Shown here: one piece after another, positions 7,962 through 16,647 of the stretch | How the letters are laid out: every line of letters starts with the position of its first letter | Position numbering within the stretch: position 1 is the stretch's first letter | Assembly: GCA_019359155.1 (NCBI GenBank) | Contig: JAHHHV010000065.1 | Coordinates: 1-64,000, forward strand | DNA length: 64,000 bases | Origin: Pegethrix bostrychoides GSE-TBD4-15B | GTDB lineage: Bacteria > Cyanobacteriota > Cyanobacteriia > Elainellales > Elainellaceae | Direction: 5' to 3' | The notes under the pieces: model-generated | Database searches by the model: none | What the model was told of the DNA's origin: nothing | Seen by the model: only the letters and a program-made list of their open reading frames with translations | Position numbers and translations under genes: made by a program

Positions 7962-7984
7962 GAAACCCCCTCCTGACATCCTTT
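7927..7984 (-). promoter_or_regulatory. Interleaved inverted repeats (potential pseudoknot) around the small ORF start
   Basis: On the minus-strand RNA, AAAGGATGT (7984-7976) is complementary to ACATCCTTT (7949-7941), and GGGGTTTCATG (7969-7959), which contains the start codon, is complementary to CATGAAACCCC (7937-7927). The arms are perfect (9 and 11 bp) and alternate A-B-A'-B', so both together would form an H-type pseudoknot or two competing hairpins. Either state changes access to the Shine-Dalgarno and ATG of the 28-codon ORF. Confidence 0.6.
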
Positions 7985-8014
7985 TGCAAGCTGCCGATTG
8001 CTAGCGGTCGCTCT

Positions 8015-9040
8015 CTAGCCGCCAATCTGTGACATTGTGCGCCCGTAAGCTCCAGTTACACCCGACTCGCGCATCTTAAAGTTGATCTCAGGTTTAGCGG
8101 CCAAGAGCTGCTCCACTTCAGCCCGCAGATCCGGCAGCGATACACCAGCCCGCAAAGCCGTCTTCAGGTCAATTTGGCGCGATTCGTTTAGCAGGCAGGG
8201 ACGCAGCCAGCCATCCGCCGAGAGCCGCATTCGGTTGCAGCGGTCACAGAAGCACTCTGACATTTGGCTGATAAAGCCCAGCGTTCCTTTTGCACCTGGA
8301 ATCTGAAAAATATCAGCTGGGCCATTTCCTGCCACTTTGCCAATGCTGAGTCCCCAGCGTTCTCGAATCTGTTGCCGTAGCTGTTCTGAATCTACCCAGC
8401 CCTTCCGTCCAAATAGCTCAGCGTTACCAATCGGCATAAATTCAATAAACCGCACGTGCCATTCGCGCTCAATACTCAGCGCCGCTAGATCTAACACCTC
8501 GCCATCATTCACACCTGGAATCACCACCACATTCAGCTTCAGCGGACTAAAGCCAACTCGATGCGCCGTCTGGATGCCGTCCCAGACCTGCTGCCAGCGC
8601 GAACGCCCGCGATTGCCAATAATTCGATCAAACGTTTCGGGTTCCAGCGAATCCAGGCTGATGTTGATTCGCCGCAGCCCTGCCTCATGCAGATCCTGCG
8701 CCAGCTCCGAGAGCCGAAAACCATTGGTAGTCATCGACAGATCCTGCGTTTCAGGATAGGCGGCAATCGCTCGCACTAGCTCAACTAGCCCAGTTCGCAG
8801 CAGCGGCTCGCCGCCCGTCAGTCGAAAGCGGGTAAAGCCTGCCGGAATCAGCACTTCGCGCAGCAGCAGCAGCAGCTCATCGTTGCTCAAAAACTCCTGA
8901 CGCTGCAAATAGTTCAGCTCCGCATCGTCGGGCATACAGTACTGGCAGCGAAAATTGCAGCGATCAATCAGGCTAATGCGAAGGTAGTCAACGACTGGGT
9001 TCACGGCGGTTGGATTTATCGAACGGAGCTGTTGCGTCAA
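8015..9040 (-). CDS. moaA: GTP 3',8-cyclase MoaA (molybdenum cofactor biosynthesis)
   Basis: This is a radical-SAM enzyme that converts GTP to 3',8-cyclo-GTP, the first step of molybdenum cofactor synthesis. At 341 residues it is full length. The SAM [4Fe-4S] cluster motif CNFRCQYC occupies residues 28-35, the second cluster is supplied by the C-terminal [10 protein letters not shown] and RPCL cysteines, and the chain ends in the characteristic Gly-Gly. It lies 30 bp after the uma2 gene in what looks like a lepB-uma2-moaA run. Other moa genes are not in the window. Confidence 0.97.
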   Translation of the reverse strand: MTQQLRSINPTAVNPVVDYLRISLIDRCNFRCQYCMPDDAELNYLQRQEFLSNDELLLLLREVLIPAGFTRFRLTGGEPLLRTGLVELVRAIAAYPETQDLSMTTNGFRLSELAQDLHEAGLRRINISLDSLEPETFDRIIGNRGRSRWQQVWDGIQTAHRVGFSPLKLNVVVIPGVNDGEVLDLAALSIEREWHVRFIEFMPIGNAELFGRKGWVDSEQLRQQIRERWGLSIGKVAGNGPADIFQIPGAKGTLGFISQMSECFCDRCNRMRLSADGWLRPCLLNESRQIDLKTALRAGVSLPDLRAEVEQLLAAKPEINFKMRESGVTGAYGRTMSQIGG

Positions 9041-9070
9041 TCTTAACGAACTTGGTTTGAATGCAACTGC

Positions 9071-9700
9071 TCAGCTCGCGATGCCCTGCTGCAAAACCCG
9101 CAGCACCTCGGCCAAGTCGCCCGCCAAGAGCGCCTGACTCGCTAGCCACAGGCCAGAAAACTGACGGCTGCGGAGGATTCCAGCCTCGGCGACCAGCGGC
9201 TGATATTCGCCAGCTTCCAGATAAAACCAGTCGAGCTGCTGGCTATAGGTACGCCAGACAATATATTCCTGAACGCCGTTGCGTCGGTAAACGCGCAGCT
9301 TGTCGTGCAGGTCGTATGAGGCGCTGCTGGCCGCAATTTCGACAATTAGCTCCGGCGCACCTTCAATGTAATCATCCTCGCTAATCCAGGAGTTCCCTGG
9401 CTCCAGACGCAATACCGCATCTGGCTGCGGCTCGTTATCGCCATCGAGGCGGACAGTTGGGTTGTCGTACAGCTCAGCGCTAGGAATGGCCGCACTGTAG
9501 GTTCCTAGCCAAGTCATAATCAATCCGTGCGGTTTACCATGCGCTCTGGCACGTAAGGGGGAGGCCAAATATACGACTCCTTCAATGAGTTCAGCTTTCT
9601 TGAGTGCAGGCATGGCCGTATAGCGACGCTCAAACTCAGCGCGGCTAAGGCGATCGCCGTTTTCGAGAGGCGGCAGTTTAAGCAGTCGTTCAGTCGTCAT
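9071..9700 (-). CDS. Uma2 family (DUF820) PD-(D/E)xK nuclease-like protein
   Basis: This is a 209-residue member of the family that is hugely expanded in cyanobacteria. The restriction-endonuclease-like core is visible: QPDAVLRL supplies the Asp, ELIVEIAASSASYD the Glu, and DLHDKLRVYRRNGVQEYIVW the Lys and following helix-strand. The N-terminal FERRYTAMP region is typical. The cellular role of the family is not established, and no partner defence genes are nearby. It lies 18 bp downstream of lepB on the same strand. Confidence 0.88.
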   Translation of the reverse strand: MTTERLLKLPPLENGDRLSRAEFERRYTAMPALKKAELIEGVVYLASPLRARAHGKPHGLIMTWLGTYSAAIPSAELYDNPTVRLDGDNEPQPDAVLRLEPGNSWISEDDYIEGAPELIVEIAASSASYDLHDKLRVYRRNGVQEYIVWRTYSQQLDWFYLEAGEYQPLVAEAGILRSRQFSGLWLASQALLAGDLAEVLRVLQQGIAS

Positions 9701-9718
9701 GGCAGGAAGCTGGCCTGA

Positions 9719-10378
9719 TTACTTGGCCTGATCATAGCGCGACGAGACTGCCCCGAATCGATCCAGCGGCCAGTAGCGCCAAATCACCCGACCCAGCAGG
9801 TTTTGCTGCGGCAAGGCTCCCCAATAGTGGCTGTCAAAGGCGTTATTGCGGTTGTCGCCCAGCAGAATCAGCGCGTTGGCCGGGACGGTGACGGGCCCCC
9901 AAGTATAGGCGGCGGCCTCGCTGAGGTAGGGTTCGGCGAGCGGCGATTGATCGATGTAAACTTTGCCCTGCTTGACTTCGACTCGTTCACCCGGCAGGCC
10001 AACCACCCGCTTCACAAATACGGTCTGGTCATCTAGCGGCATAGCTCCTTGCAGCATGTCCATCAGCTGCTCAGACGGGCGAAAAATCACAACATCGCCG
10101 CGCTGAGGTGCAGCAGTTTGATAGCTGGCTTGATCCGCTAGAATCCGGTCGTTGACCTCAAAAGTGGGCTGCATTGACTCCGAGGGAATGTAGTAGGCGC
10201 GGTAGCGACCGGGCGAGCAGGCGGTGACGCAGCCAGCCAGCACCGTCAGCAGGTAGCGTGGACAGGAGGAGCGTGATCGCCAGATTGATCGCCAGATTAG
10301 TAGCCAGATTGATCGCCAGATCGACCGCCAAATTAGCAGCCGCTGCGGTTTGAAGATGGACAGTTGCAGAACTTGCAT
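9719..10378 (-). CDS. lepB: Signal peptidase I
   Basis: This membrane-anchored serine protease (S26) removes signal peptides from exported proteins. Of 219 residues, the catalytic half is intact: IPSESMQPTF carries the Ser nucleophile, VFVKRVVGLPGE the general-base Lys, and LGDNRNNAFDSHYWG is the conserved box E. The N-terminus is odd: residues 14-38 are WRSIWRSIWLLIWRSIWRS-like, encoded by a 12-bp tandem repeat at about 10275-10335, ahead of a weak hydrophobic stretch (LLTVLAGCVTA). The anchor therefore looks remodelled, or the true start is further in. It heads the lepB-uma2-moaA group. Confidence 0.92.
   Translation of the reverse strand: MQVLQLSIFKPQRLLIWRSIWRSIWLLIWRSIWRSRSSCPRYLLTVLAGCVTACSPGRYRAYYIPSESMQPTFEVNDRILADQASYQTAAPQRGDVVIFRPSEQLMDMLQGAMPLDDQTVFVKRVVGLPGERVEVKQGKVYIDQSPLAEPYLSEAAAYTWGPVTVPANALILLGDNRNNAFDSHYWGALPQQNLLGRVIWRYWPLDRFGAVSSRYDQAK
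10272..10336. repeat. 12-bp tandem repeat in the lepB N-terminus
   Basis: Units of the form GATCGCCAGATT recur four to five times in tandem with substitutions. The period keeps the lepB frame open and encodes repeated W-R-S-I. Confidence 0.8.
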
Positions 10379-10569
10379 TTAGATCTAGGTCGGGGGCTTT
10401 ACTTTTAGCTGCGGTTTGTTACCCTAGTGAGAATACTCAAATTCTGAACCCCAGCCTTTTTATCCCTATTTATCTCTGCTTATTAAATTTATTTCAAGTT
10501 CATTTTCAAGTTCATTTAAGTTCGCATCGGCTACGGTTGTTTCTACTTTAGGCATATCAGGACAGAACA

Positions 10570-12198
10570 GTGACTCTCCAAACCGAACAGCCTCCGATTC
10601 AATCATCGACTCAAACAGCCCAAGCACCCGCCGAGCGGCTCGACCGTCAAATGATTGCGATTCTGGACTTTGGCTCCCAGTATTCTGAGCTGATTGCCCG
10701 CCGCATCCGCGAAACCCAGGTTTACTCAGAAGTCTTATCGTATCGCACCACCGCCGAGCAGCTGCGGCAGCTCAGCCCCAAAGGGATTATTCTCTCAGGT
10801 GGTCCCAACTCGGTCTATGACGAAAACGCGCCCCACTGCGATCCCGAAATCTGGGATCTGGGCATCCCAGTTTTGGGGGTTTGCTACGGGATGCAGGTGA
10901 TGGTGCAGCAACTCGGCGGCGGCGTGGAGCGGGCTGAGCGCGGTGAATATGGTAAGGCAGCGCTGCTGGTCGATGATCCTGACAGCTTGTTTGCCGAAGT
11001 CGTGAACGGCATCACGATGTGGATGAGTCACGGCGACTCTGTGACCCACCTGCCGGAAGGCTTCAAGCTGCTGGCGCATACCGAAAACACGCCCTGCGCC
11101 GCCATTGCCGATCCGGAGCGTCAGCTCTACGGCGTGCAGTTTCACCCGGAAGTGGTGCATTCGCTGGGCGGTCAGGTGCTGCTCCGCAACTTTGTCTATC
11201 AGGTCTGCGCCTGTGAACCCACCTGGACAACCGATGCTTTTGTGGAAGAAGCGATCCGCGAAGTGAGAGCTAGAGTGGGCGACAAGCGAGTGCTGCTGGC
11301 GCTCTCCGGCGGCGTAGATTCCTCAACGCTGGCCTTTTTGATGTACCGGGCGATTGGGGAGCAGCTCACCTGCATGTTTATCGACCAGGGCTTTATGCGA
11401 AAGGGCGAGCCAGAGCGATTGCTGAAGCTATTTAAAGAGCAGTTTCATATCCCGGTAGAATATGTCAACGCGCGCGATCGGTTTGTCTCCAAGCTGCTGG
11501 GTGTCACCGACCCGGAAGAGAAGCGCAAGCGGATTGGGCATGAGTTTATTCGGGTATTTGAATCCGAGTCGAAGCGGCTGGGGCCTTTTGACTATCTGGC
11601 GCAGGGTACGCTCTACCCAGACGTAATCGAGTCTGCCGACACCAACGTTGATCCGCAGACGGGCGAGCGGGTGGCTGTCAAGATTAAGAGCCATCACAAC
11701 GTCGGCGGTTTACCCAAAGATCTCCAGTTCAAGCTGGTTGAACCGCTGCGGAAGCTGTTCAAAGACGAGGTGCGAAAAGTTGGGCGCTCGATTGGTCTGC
11801 CCGAAGAGATCGTCAATCGCCATCCGTTCCCCGGGCCCGGTCTGGCGATTCGGATTCTGGGCGATATCACCGACGAGCGGCTGGAGATTTTGCGGGACGC
11901 TGATCTAATTGTGCGGCAGGAGATCAACCGCAGCGGTGCTTATAGCGAGCTGTGGCAGGCGTTTGCGGTGCTGCTGCCCGTCCGCAGCGTCGGCGTGATG
12001 GGCGACCAGCGCACCTACGCCTACCCCATTGTGCTGCGCTTTGTCACCAGCGAGGACGGCATGACGGCTGATTGGGCAAGAGTCCCCTACGATTTGCTAG
12101 AAACCATCTCCAACCGCATCGTCAACGAGGTGCGCGGCGTGAATCGTGTCGTCTACGACATCACCTCGAAGCCGCCAGGAACGATCGAGTGGGAATAG
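10570..12198 (+). CDS. guaA: GMP synthase (glutamine-hydrolysing)
   Basis: The enzyme converts XMP to GMP with glutamine and ATP in purine synthesis. At 542 residues it is full length. The N-terminal glutamine amidotransferase has its Cys in [10 protein letters not shown] and its His-Glu in [10 protein letters not shown]. The ATP pyrophosphatase PP-loop is [11 protein letters not shown], and the C-terminal dimerisation domain ends [15 protein letters not shown] start is used with a weak AGGA upstream; the next in-frame Met ([10 protein letters not shown]) would lose only the non-conserved leader. It is followed by a strong hairpin. Confidence 0.97.
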   Translation: MTLQTEQPPIQSSTQTAQAPAERLDRQMIAILDFGSQYSELIARRIRETQVYSEVLSYRTTAEQLRQLSPKGIILSGGPNSVYDENAPHCDPEIWDLGIPVLGVCYGMQVMVQQLGGGVERAERGEYGKAALLVDDPDSLFAEVVNGITMWMSHGDSVTHLPEGFKLLAHTENTPCAAIADPERQLYGVQFHPEVVHSLGGQVLLRNFVYQVCACEPTWTTDAFVEEAIREVRARVGDKRVLLALSGGVDSSTLAFLMYRAIGEQLTCMFIDQGFMRKGEPERLLKLFKEQFHIPVEYVNARDRFVSKLLGVTDPEEKRKRIGHEFIRVFESESKRLGPFDYLAQGTLYPDVIESADTNVDPQTGERVAVKIKSHHNVGGLPKDLQFKLVEPLRKLFKDEVRKVGRSIGLPEEIVNRHPFPGPGLAIRILGDITDERLEILRDADLIVRQEINRSGAYSELWQAFAVLLPVRSVGVMGDQRTYAYPIVLRFVTSEDGMTADWARVPYDLLETISNRIVNEVRGVNRVVYDITSKPPGTIEWE

Positions 12199-12224
12199 AG
12201 CCAGGTTCAAAATAGCTTGAGCCA

Positions 12225-12262
12225 GCCGCCAGATTCGGTAATCTGGCGGCCTGTTAGTTTTG
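12225..12262 (+). terminator. Hairpin terminator after guaA
   Basis: A perfect 11-bp stem (GCCGCCAGATT at 12225-12235, AATCTGGCGGC at 12240-12250) with a CGGT tetraloop starts 26 bp after the guaA stop. The following CTGTTAGTTTT is only moderately T-rich, so termination may be partial. Confidence 0.7.
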
Positions 12263-12280
12263 GGGATAAATGGCTGACTC

Positions 12281-12354
12281 TGTGGAAAACCTAGCTAAAC
12301 TCTGTGGAAAACTCCTGTTAGCCTGTGGAAAACCTGCCAACTTTCTGTGGAAAA
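12281..12354. promoter_or_regulatory. Array of four DnaA-box-like 9-mers
   Basis: TGTGGAAAA, the complement of TTTTCCACA, occurs four times in direct orientation at 12281, 12303, 12324 and 12346. The spacing is 22, 21 and 22 bp, or two helical turns. TTTTCCACA is the cyanobacterial form of the DnaA box. A weak inverted relative (CTACCCACA) is at 12372. The array sits between the convergent guaA and helicase genes. There is no adjacent AT-rich unwinding element and no dnaA or dnaN in the window. Confidence 0.7.
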
Positions 12355-12452
12355 GCTCAGTGAGCCGCAATCTACCCACAGGACAGAATCAGGACATTTT
12401 TCAGGACAGAGGCCAAGATTTGAGTCTATCCCTAAGCTCCCTGATCGGGGCG

Positions 12453-14681
12453 CTAGATCAGCGGCTCAGCAAGCGGCTCTGAGACAATTTGGCGCAGCGT
12501 ATTCCAGGCTTTTTGAACATCGAGATAGCCGGCGGCATAGTTTTGGCAGAGCAGCGGCTCGCTCAGGAACTGGTCGTGCTTCTCGCTGACTTTGTTGGCC
12601 ACCGTGGCAGCTAAGTTCAGCGCCTCAGGACAGTCGGCAGCTAGCTCAGTTAAATGACGCAGCAACTTTTGAGGCGTGATCCGGCTGACAGTGAGCGCCA
12701 GGGTGCCAGTTTCCACTTTCAGGCCCAGCCCCGCCAGCTCCAACGCCAGCGTGTTAATCACCAGACTCCCCATCCAGGGGAAAATCAGCGTATCGCCACC
12801 TGCCTCGACGAGTTGCCGCTGGTCTAGCCCATAGCGGCGAAAGTTTTGACGAGCTTCGAGCAGCAGACTCCGAGCCGTTTCGTCTAAAAAGACCGGAAGG
12901 TCAGAATCGAGATAGATCTGCCACATCTCCTGCCGAATCCGGTCATGCACCAGACCCGCTGCGCCGCTAAAGTAGGGCACGCGCCCCGCCGTAGAGCGCT
13001 GCACGTCGATGACGCGATGGCGACGGTCGACCGCCAAAATCTGCCAGCGCTTGCCTGCAAAGATCAAATACATCCCTTCGATCAGCGGATAGTCGATCGG
13101 CAACGTGCCCAGCGTTTTGCCAGTCGTGGTAACGCGATATTCCTCAGGGGTTTTGAACGCCGTATAAAAGCTGTAGTGATTGACCAATCGCTCGCCCGTC
13201 AAGCCCAGCAGCAACAGCCCTTCTGGAGTTTGCTGAATCAGGTCTTGCTCTCCTAGACAGCGCAAGAGCTGCATGTAGGTAGACTGATCAACGCGGTCAA
13301 AAGCGCCAGTTTGGCAGAGCAGCTTCCAGGCGTAATCAGGCCGGATGCCGCTCTGTTGAGCAATCAGCGAGAGCAGCTGCTGGATCAGCGTCGAGAGGTG
13401 CAGCCGCTGGATTTGGGGCGGCTCGTACCAGCCTTGCAGCAGCAGATTTACCACCGCAATCGCCTGCACCAAAGCCGGATGTAGCGCTGCTTCGGGGGAG
13501 GTTTGGGGCGTGACTTCCGGTTCGCTGATGTAGATCCGCAGGATGGCCGGGTCACTCTGCTGCCGACCAGAGCGCCCCAGTCGCTGCCGGGTGCTGGCCA
13601 CCGAGTAGGGCGCACCAATTTGGGCAATTGAGGTGACAGAGCCGATATCAATGCCCAGTTCCAGCGTCGAGGTGCAGACGACGTTAGCCGGACGGTTGGG
13701 TTCTTTAAGAGCCTCTTCAGCGGCTTGTCTCAGCTCTTTGGAAAGGCTGCCGTAGTGGGGCATAAATTCATTGGGCAACCGCTGCATTTCGCAGAGACGG
13801 CTGAGCAGATCAGTATATTTTTCGACTTCCTGCCGTCGATTAATAAAGATCAAATTCTTGCTGCCGCGCATCACCTTGAAAATATGCCGCGCGATATCCA
13901 GCTCGTCTACTGTGCCGTCCTGCTCTTGTTCCTGTTCATCCAGAAATAAAGGCGCAGTTCTTCGATAGCCGCGAATTTGCAGCTTCAGCTCCTGTCCGGT
14001 GGCGCTGGACAGAATCAGCCTCACCTGGGCATCTCGCAAATACTGCTTGGCAAGATCCATTTCACCCAGTGTAGCGCTGAGGCCAATGCGGGCCACAGGC
14101 CGACCCAGAGCTGCCTCTAGCCGATGCAGCAAGGAGCGCAGCTGCTGACCTCGCTCAGTGCCAATGAAGGAATGTAGCTCGTCAATGACGGCGTAGCGCA
14201 GGCCGCTAAACAGCTGGGTGAGTTGATGCCCGCGCAGGATAAACATCGCCTCTAGTGCTTCAGGCGTGATCAGCAAAATGCCAGAAGGCTGTTTGAGCAG
14301 CCGCTGTTTGCGGGAGGCACTCACATCGCCATGCCACGGATGGACGGCAATTTCCAGGCGTTCACCCAGCGCTTCTAAGCGGCGATGCTGGTCGTTGATG
14401 AGCGCCTTGAGCGGGCTGATGTAGAGTACCTGAACGCTGTTGGCTTCTCTGTTTTCAGCTTCTAGCAGCTTTGAGAAAATCGGCAGAAAGGCCGCCTCAG
14501 TTTTGCCGCCTGCGGTGGCTGCCGCAATAATTAGATCGAGATTGCCTGCCAAAATTGGTGCAATCGCCTGTTCTTGAATATCGCGCAGCTCTGCCCAGTT
14601 TTGCTCCCAGATCCAGCGCTGCACCTCAGGATGGAGCTGGTGAAACGCAGAGGAGGCAAATTCGTCAGGAGCAGCAGCCAA
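12453..14681 (-). CDS. Lhr-like DEAD/DEAH-box helicase
   Basis: This is a 742-residue superfamily 2 helicase. Motif I is ATAGGKTEAAFLP, motif II is VIDELHSF, motif III is LSATLG, and the second RecA-like domain has CTSTLELGIDIGSV and the QRLGRSGRQQ arginine finger. A long C-terminal region with winged-helix-like character follows. The layout matches Lhr-type helicases of DNA repair or RNA processing; no partner gene is adjacent. The C-terminal third is less conserved-looking. It converges on guaA, with the DnaA-box array between them. Confidence 0.85.
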   Translation of the reverse strand: MAAAPDEFASSAFHQLHPEVQRWIWEQNWAELRDIQEQAIAPILAGNLDLIIAAATAGGKTEAAFLPIFSKLLEAENREANSVQVLYISPLKALINDQHRRLEALGERLEIAVHPWHGDVSASRKQRLLKQPSGILLITPEALEAMFILRGHQLTQLFSGLRYAVIDELHSFIGTERGQQLRSLLHRLEAALGRPVARIGLSATLGEMDLAKQYLRDAQVRLILSSATGQELKLQIRGYRRTAPLFLDEQEQEQDGTVDELDIARHIFKVMRGSKNLIFINRRQEVEKYTDLLSRLCEMQRLPNEFMPHYGSLSKELRQAAEEALKEPNRPANVVCTSTLELGIDIGSVTSIAQIGAPYSVASTRQRLGRSGRQQSDPAILRIYISEPEVTPQTSPEAALHPALVQAIAVVNLLLQGWYEPPQIQRLHLSTLIQQLLSLIAQQSGIRPDYAWKLLCQTGAFDRVDQSTYMQLLRCLGEQDLIQQTPEGLLLLGLTGERLVNHYSFYTAFKTPEEYRVTTTGKTLGTLPIDYPLIEGMYLIFAGKRWQILAVDRRHRVIDVQRSTAGRVPYFSGAAGLVHDRIRQEMWQIYLDSDLPVFLDETARSLLLEARQNFRRYGLDQRQLVEAGGDTLIFPWMGSLVINTLALELAGLGLKVETGTLALTVSRITPQKLLRHLTELAADCPEALNLAATVANKVSEKHDQFLSEPLLCQNYAAGYLDVQKAWNTLRQIVSEPLAEPLI

Positions 14682-14812
14682 GCTAGAGCAGTGGGGTTGG
14701 GGATTGCTTTATTATGGCCTGAACGATGCTCAGGTGGCTTGAGCATCTATAGTTTAGAGATTCTAGTAGTTTAGAGATTCTAGGCGCGCTGAAGATAGGA
14801 CAAACCTGCATC

Positions 14813-16024
14813 ATGGTTCAACCGGCTGCTTGGCTGGCGCTGATGTTCTTGAGCGGCATTGCGCTGTTTTTGAGCCTCTGGATTCTGCTACCTGCCCCGA
14901 CCTTCTCTCTGCTGCCGCTGGCGGTGGGCGCACCCGAAGTTTGCCTGTGGCTGCTGCTAGGCAATGGTTTTTTGCTGCTGATCTGGCTGCTGATCTGGTT
15001 GTTCTCCTTCAAGAGCGGGCTGGCCAGCTGGCTGATCAGCGTGATGCTGGGCATGACGGCGCTCGGTCTAGTGCTCAGCGGCTGGCCCTTGCTGCAAATT
15101 CCGGCGGCAGTTCGGCGGGCTGAGCTGGCAATGCAGGCAATTCCAGTCGCCTCTTCAGCCGCCTCTTCAATCGATCCAGTCGGATTACGACCGCAGCCGT
15201 TTGTCTGGCGTGATGCGCTGCGTGGCATTGCGCTGCCCCAGGTGCGTCACAGCTCGGTGGTGTTTGCGGCTCCGGCAGGCGTGCCTCTGACACTGGAAAT
15301 CGATCGGCCACTGAAGCAGGACGGGCAACGTCTCAATCCAACGCTTATCGTGATCTATGGCGGTGCATGGCGCAGCGGTAGCCCCAAGAGCAATCCGCAG
15401 TTCAATCGCTATCTGGCGGGTCAGGGCTACACTGTGATTGCCCTCGACTATCGCCATGCGCCCCAGTATCGATTTCCGGCACAGCTAATCGATGTGCAGA
15501 CAGCACTGAAGTTTATCTGGGATCACGCAGCTGAGTACGGGGTTGATCTGGGTCGTGTGGCGCTGCTCGGTCGATCAGCCGGAGCCCATCTGGCGATGCT
15601 GGCAGGCTACAGTTTGGAGTTGCCGATTCGCGCTGTCGTTAATTACTACGGCCCAGTCGATTTGGTGAAAGGCTACTACGATCCGCCTCAGCCTGATCCC
15701 ATTGATACGACTGCCGTCTTACAGACGTTTATCGGCGGCAACCCCACAGAATATCCCGATCTGTATCGTCAGGCATCTCCCATCTATGCGGTCAAATCCG
15801 GCTTGCCGCCGACGCTACTGATCTATGGTGGACGGGATCATGTGGTGCGGCCTGAATATGGCAGAGTGCTTTATCAGCGACTCTTAGCCAACCAGAATCA
15901 GGCGGTATTCATCGAAATTCCCTGGGCTGAACATGCGTTTGACGCGATCTTTAGCGGCCCCAGCAATCAGCTCGCGCTCTACTACACCGAGCGGTTTTTG
16001 CGCGCCGTCCTGCAGGAGCGGTAG
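14813..16024 (+). CDS. Membrane-anchored alpha/beta hydrolase (esterase/lipase-like)
   Basis: This 403-residue protein has about three N-terminal membrane segments (residues 5-25, 42-68, 72-95) and a C-terminal alpha/beta hydrolase domain. The oxyanion region reads LIVIYGGAWRSG, a variant of HGGG. The nucleophile elbow is LLGRSAGAH, the acid is in YGGRDHVV and the catalytic His in WAEHAFD. It resembles BD-FAE/Aes-type esterases acting on short acyl esters. A 12-bp repeat encodes the SSAASS linker near residue 120. The substrate is unknown. Confidence 0.85.
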   Translation: MVQPAAWLALMFLSGIALFLSLWILLPAPTFSLLPLAVGAPEVCLWLLLGNGFLLLIWLLIWLFSFKSGLASWLISVMLGMTALGLVLSGWPLLQIPAAVRRAELAMQAIPVASSAASSIDPVGLRPQPFVWRDALRGIALPQVRHSSVVFAAPAGVPLTLEIDRPLKQDGQRLNPTLIVIYGGAWRSGSPKSNPQFNRYLAGQGYTVIALDYRHAPQYRFPAQLIDVQTALKFIWDHAAEYGVDLGRVALLGRSAGAHLAMLAGYSLELPIRAVVNYYGPVDLVKGYYDPPQPDPIDTTAVLQTFIGGNPTEYPDLYRQASPIYAVKSGLPPTLLIYGGRDHVVRPEYGRVLYQRLLANQNQAVFIEIPWAEHAFDAIFSGPSNQLALYYTERFLRAVLQER

Positions 16025-16046
16025 TCGCTTCTAGCTAAACCTCTAC

Positions 16047-16442
16047 TTAAACCTCTGCTGCATGTTGCTTTAGCTCATCCAGCGAGACATATTCTAGCGC
16101 TCTGGCATGGGTGGCGGCTAGCTTGACGCGCGGCGCAACGCCATCATCTAGAGCTTCTTTCCAGCGAGCCGCGCAAAGACACCAGCAGTCGCCCGGTTTC
16201 AGCCCTGGGAATCCGTAAGCTGGATTCGGCGTGCTCAAATCATTGCCCTGAGCTTTGGTATAGGCCAAAAATTCTGCCGTGACCTGGGCACAGACAACAT
16301 GCACACCCTGATCATGTGCGCCGGTTTCGCAGCAGCCGTTGCGGTAAAACCCAGTCATCGGCACGGTTGAGCAAGTCGCCAATAGCTCACCGAGGACATT
16401 CCTGGCGACAGCAGATTTGTTGAGCGGTGTAGATTCAGCCAT
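16047..16442 (-). CDS. DUF2237 family protein
   Basis: This 131-residue cytoplasmic protein matches the family length when started at 16442 (MAESTPLNKSAV). The open frame runs further upstream through a 12-bp tandem repeat encoding FWPG units that is unlikely to be translated. Typical family features are TGFYRNGCCETGAHD, HVVCAQVTAEFL and KPGDCWCLCAARWKEA, with several conserved cysteines. The biochemical role of the family is unknown. It converges with the esterase gene and is divergent from thrC. Confidence 0.85.
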   Translation of the reverse strand: MAESTPLNKSAVARNVLGELLATCSTVPMTGFYRNGCCETGAHDQGVHVVCAQVTAEFLAYTKAQGNDLSTPNPAYGFPGLKPGDCWCLCAARWKEALDDGVAPRVKLAATHARALEYVSLDELKQHAAEV

Positions 16443-16482
16443 AAGGCAATTTAGATAGAGAGCTACTTGGATCTTAATATTA

Positions 16483-16512
16483 GGCCAGAATCCAGGCCAG
16501 AATCCAGGCCAA
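16483..16512. repeat. 12-bp tandem repeat upstream of DUF2237
   Basis: AGGCCAGAATCC is repeated about 2.5 times in the thrC/DUF2237 divergent region. About 25 bp further on, CCCGA-N10-TCGGG forms a small hairpin. Confidence 0.7.
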
Positions 16513-16647
16513 AAATCTGTGGCTTCGTTAATCCCGACTATTTTTATCGGGTATGTTTGACGTAGGTTTTGGGCTGTGATACGATTCATCTTCATAGATT
16601 GAAAAGCAAACCTCCGAATCACCCCAAGACAAACCCAGGACAAACCC

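Noticed and set aside
7927-7984. Simple terminator of moaA
   Set aside because: No T-tract follows on the minus strand, and the two inverted repeats interleave rather than form one hairpin.
7927-7984. Molybdenum cofactor riboswitch
   Set aside because: It lies downstream of moaA, not upstream, and the sequence lacks the known MoCo aptamer layout as far as I can see.
9071-9700. Uma2 protein as part of a defence island
   Set aside because: The family is scattered in high copy in cyanobacteria and no defence partner is nearby.
12281-12354. Calling this locus oriC outright
   Set aside because: There is no AT-rich unwinding region, no strand-orientation switch and no dnaN or dnaA nearby, so only the box array is claimed.
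12270-12482. 70-codon plus-strand frame over the DnaA-box array
   Set aside because: Its repeated residues come only from the TGTGGAAAAC repeats, there is no ribosome-binding site, and it runs into the helicase gene on the other strand.
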